Assembly: GCF_009805705.1 (NCBI RefSeq)
Contig: NZ_VSMB01000004.1
Coordinates: 186,001-250,000, forward strand
DNA from: Ruania rhizosphaerae
Lineage (GTDB): Bacteria; Actinomycetota; Actinomycetes; Actinomycetales; Beutenbergiaceae
Reading direction: 5' to 3'
Length of the DNA stretch: 64,000 nt
Below the pieces are notes generated by a model. The model was not told where the DNA came from, did no database searches, and saw nothing but the letters and a program-made list of their open reading frames with translations. This document shows, in pieces, positions 9,937 to 19,156 of the stretch. A program made the translations under genes and the position numbers. The stretch's first letter is position 1, and every line of letters starts with the position of its first letter.

Positions 9937-9966
9937 TTGTCACTCACTGGCGCGACCAGACCAGCG

Positions 9967-11814
9967 TCAGGGTTCGACGACCGTGATCGTCACGGTGACC
10001 ACCTGACCGAGGGCGCCGGTCTCCGGGTCGACATAGCGGAGCTCGAAGGTGCGTTCACCGACGTCGACATCCGGGATGACGTGGTGGGCGACGACACCGG
10101 GGCCGATGACTGCTACGTCGATCGGACTGCCATCGGCGATGACCTCGACCTGAGCACCACTCTCGCCCATGACCATGATCTGGAGGTCATCCTCCTCACC
10201 GTCCTGGTCGAGGTCTTCGAGCACCGCGCCGTTGGCCGGCTGAGGTTGCTGCCATGTCGGGACGATGTAGTCGAAGGGCCCGGCGGGTGCGCTCGGCTCG
10301 GACTCACCGGCATACTGCTCCGAACCACCGGCCTCCATCAGTTGAGTCGCGTAGTAGCTCGTGGCAGGTGATGACGGGACGAGACTCCATCCGCCGTCCT
10401 CGCCGGCGAACGTGGTGGCAGCCGATCCGTCATCACCCGTGAGGGTGATCTGCGCACCAGGGAGCGCCGTACCGGTGATCGTGGGCGCGACCAGCAGACC
10501 GGAGGCCGGGACGCTGGTGATCACCGGGGCAGGTGGCAGCGCCGCCTCCTCGACCGGCTCGGGCTCCGCCGGCGCTGGTTCAGTGCCCGCCCCCGCGTCG
10601 GGGCTCTCATCCGGTAGGCGCGGTTCGGCCTGATTCGACGCGGCCGCCGGCTCGGCGGGTTCGGCGGGCGGCGGGGCCGACGCCACCGGTTCCGGGGCCG
10701 GGTCCGTGGGGTCGGGAGGCGGCAGTTCGGTCGGTGGTTCGGGATCCGCCGTGGCGTTCTCGACAGCGGCCGGCTCGTCGACGGGCTCGGACGGCGGCTC
10801 CGAGGGCACGGGTGCGGCGCTGGCCGCTGGCGTGGGGTCAGGCGTGATCGCGGCGGTTTCCACGGGGGGCTGGGCACTGAGAGCAACCGCCAGCACCGTG
10901 GCAGCCATGACCGTGGTCCCGGCACCTACCCCGATGCCAAGCGCAGCCTTCGGGTCACGCAGCGTCCAGGCCGCTGCCTTGACCGTCCCCGCCAGCAGGA
11001 GCCCCGCCTTGGTGACACCTCCAAAGACCCACCACAGGGAGGTAGGAGCGAGCAGGACCACCGGGAGCATCACAGCCCCTAGACGCTCGGAGACCGCAGC
11101 CAGCTCGGCCATGACGGCTGGGCATCGATCACACGACTCCAGGTGACGCTCGACCTCGAGTCGACGCCGCGGAGAGAGCCTGCGGGTCTCATAGTCGCCG
11201 AGCCGGGCAGCGAAGGGCCGGCACCCAGTCGGCACGCCACCGGTGCGCACGTGCGCCTGCAGCCACGCAGAGCGAAAGCCCCGGCGAGCTCGCGAGGACA
11301 GGGTGGCGACCGCCGTCGGCTTCATTCCCATCCGGCCGGAGAGCTCACCGGGGCCCATGCCCTCGACCTCGGTGAGCCACAGGACCTCACGCCACCGAGG
11401 TGGCAACTCTCCGAACGCCTCGGCAACCAGCCCCCGGTCGATCGCGCGGTCTGCCTCGCCATCGACCACCCACAGACCGGGAGGACCGAGCGCCTCGACG
11501 TCGTCAGAGGGGTCCTCTCGCAACCCACCCCGGTCGATCCGGAGGTTGCGCAAGGTGCGGAAGATGTAGCCGGCGACGTCCTGCGTGGGCCCACCCCCGT
11601 TGCGGATCGCCCGCAGCACCCGGGCAAAAGTCTCCTGCACAAGGTCTGCGGCGTCGTCGGCACCACCACCGCGCCGGGCCACGCGCATGGCCTCGTCACG
11701 GTAGCGCTCGTACAGCAGAGCGAACTCGCCGATCTGGCCCGCGCGCACCGCATCGACGATCGCCTGGTCAGAACCAGGTTCCGTAGGAGCGGGTGCATCG
11801 TGCGCAAGTGACAT
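9967..11814 (-). CDS. ECF sigma factor fused to zinc finger, membrane helix and extracellular Ig-like domains
   Basis: A 615-residue fusion. Residues about 20-95 are sigma region 2 (with the DLVQETF helix) and about 120-190 region 4. A zinc-finger segment follows (C198, then H224xxxC228xxC231), as in ZAS anti-sigma factors, then one main transmembrane helix (about 297-313), a Pro/Glu/Ala-rich stretch (about 317-420), an Ig-like domain (about 421-505) and a beta-rich C-terminal domain. The reading frame is continuous, so this is not an assembly join of two genes. Described actinobacterial ECF groups with large C-terminal extensions have similar architecture; no separate anti-sigma gene is adjacent, so the protein may tether and inhibit its own sigma part. 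How it would be released is unknown. The ATG has no clear ribosome binding site. Confidence 0.85.
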   Translation of the reverse strand: MSLAHDAPAPTEPGSDQAIVDAVRAGQIGEFALLYERYRDEAMRVARRGGGADDAADLVQETFARVLRAIRNGGGPTQDVAGYIFRTLRNLRIDRGGLREDPSDDVEALGPPGLWVVDGEADRAIDRGLVAEAFGELPPRWREVLWLTEVEGMGPGELSGRMGMKPTAVATLSSRARRGFRSAWLQAHVRTGGVPTGCRPFAARLGDYETRRLSPRRRLEVERHLESCDRCPAVMAELAAVSERLGAVMLPVVLLAPTSLWWVFGGVTKAGLLLAGTVKAAAWTLRDPKAALGIGVGAGTTVMAATVLAVALSAQPPVETAAITPDPTPAASAAPVPSEPPSEPVDEPAAVENATADPEPPTELPPPDPTDPAPEPVASAPPPAEPAEPAAASNQAEPRLPDESPDAGAGTEPAPAEPEPVEEAALPPAPVITSVPASGLLVAPTITGTALPGAQITLTGDDGSAATTFAGEDGGWSLVPSSPATSYYATQLMEAGGSEQYAGESEPSAPAGPFDYIVPTWQQPQPANGAVLEDLDQDGEEDDLQIMVMGESGAQVEVIADGSPIDVAVIGPGVVAHHVIPDVDVGERTFELRYVDPETGALGQVVTVTITVVEP

Positions 11815-11966
11815 GGGGGATCCGATTTCTGGGGGCCGCTGGCGTCGGGGATGGGTGCAACAGAACGCCGCCAGCGGATGCTGGACTCTGTGCCGAGGCT
11901 ACGAACGAATCGACCATCTCGCCAGCAAATGAGAGCAACACCACGGCCCTGAGACCCTCAATGAAC

Positions 11967-11995
11967 TTGACCAGATGTACAACACACCATATGCA
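11967..11995 (+). promoter_or_regulatory. Sigma-A-type promoter of the TM-helix channel gene
   Basis: TTGACC (11967-11972), 17 bases, TATGCA (11990-11995). It implies a leader of about 70 bases before the ATG at 12075. A second -10-like TAGCGT lies further downstream. Confidence 0.55.
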
Positions 11996-12074
11996 GCCGC
12001 CATCGACCACTGCTAGCGTCGCAGACGCATACCAATGCCTCAGCGGCGTCAGACACGTGACAAAGGAGTAGGCG

Positions 12075-13349
12075 ATGGATTTCGACAATGTCGACTGGTG
12101 GGGAATTCTCGGGAAGGTGCTTCTCGCGATCGTCATCATTCTGGTGACGTGGATCCTTGCCCGGGTCGTCAGATGGGCGATCGGCAAGCTTGTCGGGAAG
12201 GTGTCCTTCCTGCAACGGCAGGGCCAAGACGGTCAATCACTCGGGGAGTCGATCGGCACGGTCGCTTCGTTACTGGTCTGGCTGTTCGGCCTGACGGCCA
12301 TCCTGCAACTGTTCGCTCTCACCCAGGTGCTGGCTCCGATCCAGTCGCTGCTCAGCGGCATTCTCGGGTTCCTGCCGAATCTCATCGGAGCGGCATTCGT
12401 CTTCGTGATCGGTTACGTCCTGGCGAAGATCGTGCGCCAGCTCGTCGAGACCGCCATCCGGGCCGTCAACTTCTCGAAGCTCGGTGAGAAGGTGAAGTCG
12501 GGGACAGATACGGTGCTCGACGAGGCCACCGGCAGCGAGTCGGGTGCACCGGAAAGCCAGCCGCAGGAACCAAGCAGCGGGTTCGACGCCAACAAGATCG
12601 CGGGCCTCGTCGGCAACCTCGTCTTCGCGATCATCCTGATCGTCGTCTCGATCGCCGCGTTGCAGATCCTCGGAATCTCCGCGATCTCCGATCCGGCCGA
12701 GCAGATGCTGAGCCTCATTCTGAATGCGATCCCGGCGATCATCGCGGCCGCGATCATTCTCGGCCTTGGGTACCTGATCTCCACCTTCGTCGGCAATCTG
12801 CTCGAGTCCACACTGCAGGGCCTGGGCACAGACCGTGCGATCGCCAAGTTGGAGATCGTGCCGGAGGGTCAGAGCGCGTCGACGATCATCACCCGCATCG
12901 CTCAGGTGGCGATCATGGTGTTCTTCGCCATCATGGCCGCGCGGGCGCTGAACTTCCCCGAGGTCACTGCGATCCTGAACGAGGTACTCGAACTCGGTGG
13001 CAAGGTGCTCTTCGGTGGCGTGATCATCGCAGCCGGCTTCCTGGTGGCGAGTCTCCTCTCGCGCCTGGTCGGCAGCGGCACGGCCAGCACGGTGATCAAG
13101 TGGGTGACGATCGCTCTCTTCACAGCCATGGGCCTGAAGTACATGGAGATCGCCGACTCGATCATCAACCTCGCCTTCGGTGCGGTGGTCGTGGGTGGCG
13201 CACTGGCAGCCGCGCTCGCCTTCGGCCTCGGCGGCCGGGACGCTGCCGCCCGGACGCTGGCGAAGCTCGACGAGAAGAAGTCCGACGGGAGTCACACTCC
13301 CCCGCCTTCGAACCCGACCTCGACACCGCAGCCTCCCACTGGGCCGTAA
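12075..13349 (+). CDS. Multi-pass membrane protein, mechanosensitive-channel TM-helix repeat family
   Basis: A 424-residue integral membrane protein made of repeated long hydrophobic helices separated by amphipathic stretches, with motifs such as GxLPNLIGAAFVFVIGY and, later, the parallel LNAIPAIIAAAIILGLGY. This duplication matches the conserved TM-helix repeat proteins related to small mechanosensitive channels (CmpX-like). I do not see a typical MscS beta domain, so calling it a gated channel would go too far; a role in osmotic or envelope stress is inference. The C-terminus is a hydrophilic, Pro/Thr-rich tail. Ribosome binding site AAAGGAG lies 7 bases before the ATG. Single-gene unit with a strong terminator hairpin after it. 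Confidence 0.8.
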   Translation: MDFDNVDWWGILGKVLLAIVIILVTWILARVVRWAIGKLVGKVSFLQRQGQDGQSLGESIGTVASLLVWLFGLTAILQLFALTQVLAPIQSLLSGILGFLPNLIGAAFVFVIGYVLAKIVRQLVETAIRAVNFSKLGEKVKSGTDTVLDEATGSESGAPESQPQEPSSGFDANKIAGLVGNLVFAIILIVVSIAALQILGISAISDPAEQMLSLILNAIPAIIAAAIILGLGYLISTFVGNLLESTLQGLGTDRAIAKLEIVPEGQSASTIITRIAQVAIMVFFAIMAARALNFPEVTAILNEVLELGGKVLFGGVIIAAGFLVASLLSRLVGSGTASTVIKWVTIALFTAMGLKYMEIADSIINLAFGAVVVGGALAAALAFGLGGRDAAARTLAKLDEKKSDGSHTPPPSNPTSTPQPPTGP

Positions 13350-13385
13350 AGATGCCCGGCGCGGCTGCGCCACCACGTGACAGGG

Positions 13386-13427
13386 CACGAGAGGGCACCC
13401 ATCGTTCGCGGTGGGTGCCCTCTCGTG
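13386..13427. terminator. Bidirectional terminator hairpin
   Basis: CACGAGAGGGCACCC and its exact 15-base complement with a 12-base loop, between convergent genes ending at 13349 and 13518. Confidence 0.75.
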
Positions 13428-13517
13428 TCAGTTCCCGAGCGGTAGGTCACTGCAGTGCTGCATCGCGCGACACGAACCGGGGGCCGTACCCAGTGCGCGT
13501 ATCGGGAGAGCCGTGGC

Positions 13518-14204
13518 TCACCCCGCGGTGTAGTCGCCGCTGCCCGCCCAGACGCCGTGCTCGGAGACGGGCCGGAACCTCAGCGTGGTGAACTCGTGGT
13601 GGAAGTCTCGACGTTCCCGCTCGACCATGGCGTCGGCGTGCCGCGAAGCTGCGTCCACATCGCTGCGGCCATGCACCATATCCGTCATCTCCCGGCTGGT
13701 GCGCCACACCGAGAACGTCAAGACCGTCCGCGGGGGGCGCACGGCCGCGAGCGCCAGTGTGGTTCCCGGGTGGTCACGGACGAGTCGTTCCACCGGCCGG
13801 CCCCAGCGCACGAAACGGGGTAGCTCGGGCAATCGCATGCGCGCGAGGGTCACAGCGACGACCGGTTCTCCCGGGTCGCACGGGCCTGCGACTTCCGGCA
13901 GGTCGGCCATCTCGGTCACCGCACCCCACCGGCGGAGGAACTCCAGGCGCACATGCCATCCGATGGCCAGCCGGCGTCCCAGCGCGTGGGTCGACAGGAA
14001 GCGCTCCAGGGCGGGCTCGTCCTCCCATGCGGCAAACACGGCCAGTCGCTGCATCTGCATCCGGTCCGGGGAGAGCACGGGAGCGCCGAGTCGCATCGTG
14101 GCCAGGCACTCGAGGTGGCGCAGGCCGGGGAACCGGGCCGGTGGCCGGGTCATGGCTGCGAAGGCGGCCGTTGCCGGTACGTGTGCCAGATGGAAGGAGT
14201 GCAC
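13518..14204 (-). CDS. Spheroidene monooxygenase (CrtA)-like protein
   Basis: A 228-residue cytoplasmic protein. Sequence such as MRLG near the middle, VLTFSVWRT, HADAMVERERRDFHHEF and the closing FRPVSEHGVW recall the CrtA-like alpha/beta-barrel monooxygenases often found in Actinobacteria outside carotenoid clusters. No carotenoid genes are nearby, so the substrate cannot be inferred. The GTG start has no ribosome binding site but sits 6 bases after a TAGATT -10 box, fitting a leaderless message. It is divergent from the YCII/ECF42 pair. The family assignment is from recalled sequence features only. Confidence 0.55.
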   Translation of the reverse strand: MHSFHLAHVPATAAFAAMTRPPARFPGLRHLECLATMRLGAPVLSPDRMQMQRLAVFAAWEDEPALERFLSTHALGRRLAIGWHVRLEFLRRWGAVTEMADLPEVAGPCDPGEPVVAVTLARMRLPELPRFVRWGRPVERLVRDHPGTTLALAAVRPPRTVLTFSVWRTSREMTDMVHGRSDVDAASRHADAMVERERRDFHHEFTTLRFRPVSEHGVWAGSGDYTAG

Positions 14205-14210
14205 CTGCGC

Positions 14211-14216
14211 AATCTA
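14211..14216 (-). promoter_or_regulatory. -10 box of a leaderless gene
   Basis: TAGATT read on the minus strand, 6 bases before the GTG at 14204. No ribosome binding site is present. Confidence 0.5.
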
Positions 14217-14279
14217 CGCCCCGCTCGAGGTGCGAGGCAGGTGAACACGGAGGACAGCGAGAGGGACTCCGCGTCATGA

Positions 14280-14306
14280 TGTCGAGACCGGCACATCGGC
14301 TCCGTC
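14280..14306 (+). promoter_or_regulatory. Candidate ECF42-dependent promoter
   Basis: TGTCGA (14280-14285), 17 bases, CGTC (14303-14306). This fits the TGTCGA / CGWC pattern described for ECF42 target promoters and lies 50 bp before the YCII gene, so the sigma factor probably activates its own operon. Confidence 0.55.
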
Positions 14307-14356
14307 TCCTGTATGACGTCGGCAGACGAGCCGGCCGATACCAAGGAGAAGGAATC

Positions 14357-14767
14357 ATGGCGAAGTACCTGTTGCTCAAGCACTACCGCGGCGCACCGGA
14401 ACCTGCCTGCGAGGACTTTGTGCCGATGGACCAGTGGACCCCGGAGGAGATCGAGGCGCACATCGCGTTCATGAACCACGTGGCCGATACGCTGCGCGAG
14501 CGTGGTGAGTTCGTTGATTCTCAGGCGCTCTCCCCGGAGGGGACCTTCGTGCGCTTCGACGGCGAGGGCAAGGCGCCGCTCACCGATGGCCCGTTCGCGG
14601 AGTCGAAGGATCTGATCGCCGGCTGGATGATCATCGACGTCGACTCGACCGAGCGCGCGCACGAGGCGGCGGCCTTCCTCTCCTCGGCCCCCGGACCTGG
14701 TGGACGTCCGATCGGGGAGTGGATCGAGGTGCGGCCCTTCATGTCTGAGCCGCCCACCTTCGACTGA
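14357..14767 (+). CDS. YCII-related DGPF-domain protein
   Basis: A 136-residue protein of the YCII/DGPF family, with the diagnostic DGPFAESKD motif around residue 78 and a ferredoxin-like alpha/beta fold expected. DGPF proteins are the standard genomic partners and targets of ECF42 sigma factors; their biochemical role is not established. The ATG follows AAGGAG and GAAGGA. The stop overlaps the next start by one base (TGATG), so translation is coupled to the sigma gene. A candidate ECF42 promoter lies 50 bp upstream. Confidence 0.9.
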   Translation: MAKYLLLKHYRGAPEPACEDFVPMDQWTPEEIEAHIAFMNHVADTLRERGEFVDSQALSPEGTFVRFDGEGKAPLTDGPFAESKDLIAGWMIIDVDSTERAHEAAAFLSSAPGPGGRPIGEWIEVRPFMSEPPTFD

Positions 14768-15900
14768 TGGAACACCTGCTGCGTGAACTCGGCCCCCGCG
14801 CACTGGCGGTGCTGGTGCGGCGCGGTGCCGAGTTCACGGCCGCGGAGGACGCCGTGCAGGAGGCGTTGATCGAGGCGGCGCGCCGCTGGCCGGAGCACAT
14901 GCCGGAGGATCCGGCCGGCTGGCTGGTGCGGGTGGGCTGGCGCAAGTTCCTCGACCAGGTGCGCTCGGAGAAGGCGCGCCGGCAGCGGGAGGCGAGGGTC
15001 GCCGTCGAGCCTCCTGCCGGGCCTGCGGCGCAGGCGGACGACACCCTCCTGCTGCTGACCCGTTGCTGCCACCCGGACCTGAGCCCGGCGTCGGCGATCG
15101 CGCTGACGTTGCGGGCGGTGGCCGGTCTGACGACGGCGCAGATCGCCCGCGCGTACCTGGTGCCGGAGGCGACGATGGCGCAACGGATCAGCCGGGCCAA
15201 GCGCACCGTGCGTGATGCCCGGTTCGACCGGACCGGCCATGCAGCGGCGGTGCTGCGGGTGCTGTACCTGATGTTCGACCACGGGTTCACTGGGCCGGTG
15301 GACGTGGCCGAGGAGGCCATCCGGCTCACGCGCCAGCTCGCCGCTGCCGACCGCCATCCGGAGATCGACGGGTTGCTGGCACTGATGCTGCTCCATCATG
15401 CGCGCCGGGCCGCGCGGTTGACCTCGACCGGTGAGCTGGTGCCGCTGGACGAGCAGGACCGCACCCGCTGGGACACGGCGCTGATCGCCGAGGGCGTGCA
15501 GATCTTGCAGGGCGCGCTGGCACGCGATCAACTCGGTGAGTACCAGGTGCAGGCGGCGATCGCGGCGCTGCACGACGACGCGCCCCGTGCCGAGGAGACC
15601 GACTGGCTGCAGGTGCTCTCCTGGTATGACGAGCTGGTGCGCCTGGTGCCGCAGAATCCGGCGATCATGATGAACCGGGCCGTGGCAGTGGCGCAAGTGG
15701 ACGGTCCTCAGGCGGGCCTGCGGGCCCTCGCGGCAGTTCCCGACGGCGTCCCTCGCCGCGCCGCTGTCGCCGCCTGGTTGCAGGAGCACGCAGGAAACAG
15801 CGCGCTGGCTGCCGAACTGTTCCGGCAGGCTGTGCGCGAGGCGGCAAGTGAGGCCGAACGGACGCACCTGCTCACGCAGGCAGCGCGGTTCCGCGGCTGA
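14767..15900 (+). CDS. ECF42 family RNA polymerase sigma factor
   Basis: A 377-residue sigma factor. Region 2 (about residues 1-65) and region 4 (about 100-155) are followed by a long TPR-like helical C-terminal domain (about 170-377), the hallmark of ECF42. The RCCHP motif, the VAGLTTAQIA helix and the VPEATMAQRISRAK segment all match this group. ECF42 members lack an anti-sigma factor and are thought to be controlled through the C-terminal domain. It is coupled to the DGPF gene by a one-base overlap and has no other operon partner here. The signal it responds to cannot be read from the sequence. Confidence 0.93.
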   Translation: MEHLLRELGPRALAVLVRRGAEFTAAEDAVQEALIEAARRWPEHMPEDPAGWLVRVGWRKFLDQVRSEKARRQREARVAVEPPAGPAAQADDTLLLLTRCCHPDLSPASAIALTLRAVAGLTTAQIARAYLVPEATMAQRISRAKRTVRDARFDRTGHAAAVLRVLYLMFDHGFTGPVDVAEEAIRLTRQLAAADRHPEIDGLLALMLLHHARRAARLTSTGELVPLDEQDRTRWDTALIAEGVQILQGALARDQLGEYQVQAAIAALHDDAPRAEETDWLQVLSWYDELVRLVPQNPAIMMNRAVAVAQVDGPQAGLRALAAVPDGVPRRAAVAAWLQEHAGNSALAAELFRQAVREAASEAERTHLLTQAARFRG

Positions 15901-16042
15901 CCAGCGAGAACGCTCCATGCTCGCCGGCTTGGCGCGCGGCGCCGATCGCGGGCCACGACGGATTCTGACGTGCACGCGAGCTGATTCTCGCCAAGGGGTA
16001 GGCAAGTGCCGCATCGGACGCTAACCTTGTCGCTACTCGCTC

Positions 16043-16056
16043 AGAGAGCGCTCTCT
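16043..16056 (+). promoter_or_regulatory. CebR-like operator of the GH9 cellulase gene
   Basis: AGAGAGCGCTCTCT, a perfect 14-bp palindrome 20 bp before the GTG start. The same sequence occurs twice upstream of the sugar-binding protein gene. It resembles the CebR operator (GGGAGCGCTCCC core), probably bound by the LacI protein encoded at 19134-20159. Confidence 0.8.
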
Positions 16057-16075
16057 CAGCCTAAGGAGCCTGGTC

Positions 16076-19000
16076 GTGCACCGTCGCACCCGCTTGTCGT
16101 CCGTTCTCGCCCTCCTGCTCGCAGTCGCCATGCTCACGAGTTGGTCAGCCCCGGCCCAGGCCGAGGAGCAGGACCTGATCGTCAACGGCTCCTTCGACGA
16201 GACTCACGAACCGTGGTGGGCCACCGCCAACGTGGCGTACTCGGTCAGCTCGGCTGGCTACTGCGCGCAAGTGCCGGGTGGCGTCCAGTCCTGGGAGGCG
16301 ATCGTCGGGCAGCGCCGGCTGCCAGTGGTCGACGGCGCGGACTACACCTTGCGATTCACGGCGTGGGCAGACGCCCCCTCGGACATCCGCGCCCAGGTGC
16401 AACCGACGGAGAATCCCGACCTCATCACCTATCTCGCCCAGACGGTGTCGCTCTCCACAGCGCCGACCACCTACGAGTTCCCGTTCACCGCAACGGTCCC
16501 AGCAGGCGTCACCGACTCGACGCTGCAACTACGCCTGGGCGGCTCGGCATCGGACCGCACGATCTGCTTCTCCAACGTCGAGCTGGTGACGGAGATCGAC
16601 GAATCTCCGCCGCTGCCTCCCATCGGCGACGACGAGATCCTGCTGAACGGGACGTTCGACGAGTCCCACAAACCCTGGTGGGTGAACGGTGGCATGGAGT
16701 ACCGCCTCGACAGTGGCGGGCTCTGCATCGACGTCCCGCCGTCCGAGAACCCGTGGGACCTGCTGCTTGGGCAGAACAGCCTCCACTTGCTCGACGCGAC
16801 CGGCTATCGCCTCTCCCTGCGTGTACGCACCTCCGTCCCGGTAGAGATCGGCGCCCAGGTGCAGCCGTTCGACAACCCGGACAACCTCGTGTTCCTGGGC
16901 GAAACCTTCTCGACGTCGACGGCCTGGGCCGAGCACGACGCCGCCTTCGTCACCGACTTCGACCGGGAGAGGTACCGCTCGTCGCTCCATGTGCGGCTTG
17001 GTGGTAGCGAGGTTGCCTACACCGCATGCTTCGACGACATCTCGCTGCAGGGCACGGCATACCGCCCCCCACTCGAGGACGGTCCCGCAGTCCAGGTCAA
17101 CCAGGTCGGCTACCTGCCCGAGGGCCCCAAGAACGCCACCGTGGTCACGGGCTCGGAGGAGTCGCAACCCTGGCAGCTCGAGCAGGCAGGCGCCGTCGTG
17201 GCATCCGGCATGACCACGCCTGCAGGCGTCGATCTCTCGAGCCAGTTCCCGGTCCACACGATCGACTTCAGTGAGGTCCGCACGCCCGGTGAGGGCTTCA
17301 CGCTGACGGTCGACGGCATCACGAGCAGGCCGTTCACCATCGGAGCCGAGCGGTACCAGTCGCTGCGCACCGACGCATTCCGCTTCTTCTACACCAACCG
17401 CAGCGGAATCGAGATCGACGGCGCCGTAGCTGGAGCAGAGTACGCACGCCCCGCCGGCCACATCGGCGTCGCGCCGAACCAAGGCGACACATCGGTGCCA
17501 TGCCAGCCGCCGCAGCCCTACACCGGTGGCTGGACCTGTGACTACACGCTGGACGTGACCGGCGGTTGGTACGACGCCGGAGATCATGGCAAGTACGTCG
17601 TCAATGGGGGTATCGCGACCTGGCAGCTGCTCTCGACGTGGGAGCGCGCACGCCAGGAAGGTGGCGAGAGCGCGCTCAGCGACGGCTCGCTCGCGATACC
17701 CGAGCAGGGCAACGGCGTCCCCGACATCCTCGACGAAGCCCGCTGGAGCCTGGAGTTCCTGCTGGCGATGCAGGTGCCCGAGGGTGAGCCGCTCGCCGGC
17801 ATGGTGCACCACAAGGTCCAGGACGCGACGTGGACCGGGCTACCGCTGCTCCCGCATGCAGACCCCGAGCCACGGCAGCTCCACCGACCCTCGACGGCGG
17901 CCACGCTCAACCTCGCGGCCGTCGCCGCCCAGGGGGCCCGGGTCTACCAAAGCATCGACCCGGAGTTCGCAGCCGAACTCCTGGCCGCGGCCAGGACCGC
18001 GTACGCCGCAGCCGAAGACAACCCCGTGCTCCTCGCCCCGCAGGCCGATGGTGAAGAGGGCGGCGGGGCCTACGCCGACGACGACGTGAGCGACGAGTTC
18101 TACTGGGCGGCCGCGGAGTTGTTCCTCACGACCAACGAGTCGAACTACCGCGACGCGGTGCTCGACCACCCGCTGCACGTTGCCGACGTCTTCACCGCGG
18201 GCGGCTTCTACTGGGGTGACATGGCGATGCCCGCACGCCTGGATCTGGCCCGCTTCGGCGAGGATCTGCCGGATGTGGATCGCGTCCGCAGGTCGGTGAT
18301 CGCGGCGGCCGACGAACTGGCGCAACGGCAGCAGCTGGAGGCATTCGGGCAGGCATACACACCCGAGGACGGGCTGTACGTGTGGGGCTCGAACTCATCC
18401 GTACTGAACAACCAGGTGGTGCTCGCCACCGCCTTCGACCTCACCGCCGATCCCACCTACGCCCGCGTGGTCCTGGAATCGATGGACTACCTGCTGGGAC
18501 GCAACGCCTTGGGAATCTCCTACGTGACGGGTTACGGCACCGTGTATGCGCAGAACCAGCACAGCCGGTGGTACGCGGCATCGCTCGACGCGGACCTGCC
18601 GAACCCACCCGTCGGGTCGATCGCCGGTGGGCCCAACTCGAGCCTCCAGGACCCGATCGCCAGCCAGTGGCTGGCCGGCTGCGCACCGCAGACGTGCTAC
18701 GTCGACGACATCGAGGCGTGGTCGGTCAACGAGATCACCGTCAACTGGAACTCCGCGCTCGCGTGGGTGGCGTCCTTCGTCGCCGATCTCGGTGACGGCG
18801 CCCCCGCGTCCGGCACGCTGCCAGTGATCCTCGACCATCCGGCCGACGTGCGGGTGACTCCGAACCGGACTGCGGTCTTCGAGGTCGTCACCGAGGGCGA
18901 CCCGGCGCCCACGGTGACGTGGGAGACCTCGGCCGACGGCGGGACGACTTGGCAGCCGCGACCCACGGGGACGACCTCCGGGTCCGCAGGCTCTGTGGAG

Positions 19001-19156
19001 GGCACGCTGCGGTTGGTCGACGTCAGTCGATCGCAGCACGGTCTCCTGGTGCGTGCAATGGTCGCCAACGGCCACGACCGCGTGGTGACGAGCGAGGTGG
19101 CCGTCCTCCGCGTCGGGGGCGGCCCGTTGGATGTCAGGTCGAGGAGCGCCGGATGA
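16076..19156 (+). CDS. Secreted GH9 cellulase with two N-terminal CBM4/9-like modules
   Basis: Extracellular beta-1,4-glucanase of 1026 residues. A signal peptide (about 1-29, ending AQAEE) is followed by two similar carbohydrate-binding modules, each starting with NG(S/T)FDE-x4-WW (about 35-175 and 183-325), then a CelD-type Ig-like domain (VNQVGYLP, about 340-420) and the GH9 catalytic domain (about 425-900). Catalytic features are GWYDAGDHGKY with the paired Asp residues, the QNQHSRW histidine region and the proton-donor Glu in NEITVNWNS. An Ig-like domain ends the protein. The GTG start has AAGGAG upstream. A CebR-like operator overlaps the leader. The 3' end overlaps the convergent lacI gene by 23 bp. 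Confidence 0.94.
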   Translation: MHRRTRLSSVLALLLAVAMLTSWSAPAQAEEQDLIVNGSFDETHEPWWATANVAYSVSSAGYCAQVPGGVQSWEAIVGQRRLPVVDGADYTLRFTAWADAPSDIRAQVQPTENPDLITYLAQTVSLSTAPTTYEFPFTATVPAGVTDSTLQLRLGGSASDRTICFSNVELVTEIDESPPLPPIGDDEILLNGTFDESHKPWWVNGGMEYRLDSGGLCIDVPPSENPWDLLLGQNSLHLLDATGYRLSLRVRTSVPVEIGAQVQPFDNPDNLVFLGETFSTSTAWAEHDAAFVTDFDRERYRSSLHVRLGGSEVAYTACFDDISLQGTAYRPPLEDGPAVQVNQVGYLPEGPKNATVVTGSEESQPWQLEQAGAVVASGMTTPAGVDLSSQFPVHTIDFSEVRTPGEGFTLTVDGITSRPFTIGAERYQSLRTDAFRFFYTNRSGIEIDGAVAGAEYARPAGHIGVAPNQGDTSVPCQPPQPYTGGWTCDYTLDVTGGWYDAGDHGKYVVNGGIATWQLLSTWERARQEGGESALSDGSLAIPEQGNGVPDILDEARWSLEFLLAMQVPEGEPLAGMVHHKVQDATWTGLPLLPHADPEPRQLHRPSTAATLNLAAVAAQGARVYQSIDPEFAAELLAAARTAYAAAEDNPVLLAPQADGEEGGGAYADDDVSDEFYWAAAELFLTTNESNYRDAVLDHPLHVADVFTAGGFYWGDMAMPARLDLARFGEDLPDVDRVRRSVIAAADELAQRQQLEAFGQAYTPEDGLYVWGSNSSVLNNQVVLATAFDLTADPTYARVVLESMDYLLGRNALGISYVTGYGTVYAQNQHSRWYAASLDADLPNPPVGSIAGGPNSSLQDPIASQWLAGCAPQTCYVDDIEAWSVNEITVNWNSALAWVASFVADLGDGAPASGTLPVILDHPADVRVTPNRTAVFEVVTEGDPAPTVTWETSADGGTTWQPRPTGTTSGSAGSVEGTLRLVDVSRSQHGLLVRAMVANGHDRVVTSEVAVLRVGGGPLDVRSRSAG

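Larger units (their letters stand above)
9644..9966. other. Intergenic stretch with two hairpins
   Basis: No gene is supported here. It holds a perfect 14-bp inverted repeat (9782-9822) and a perfect 10-bp inverted repeat (9909-9936) between the sigma-fusion gene stop and the ald start, both genes being on the minus strand. Confidence 0.7.
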
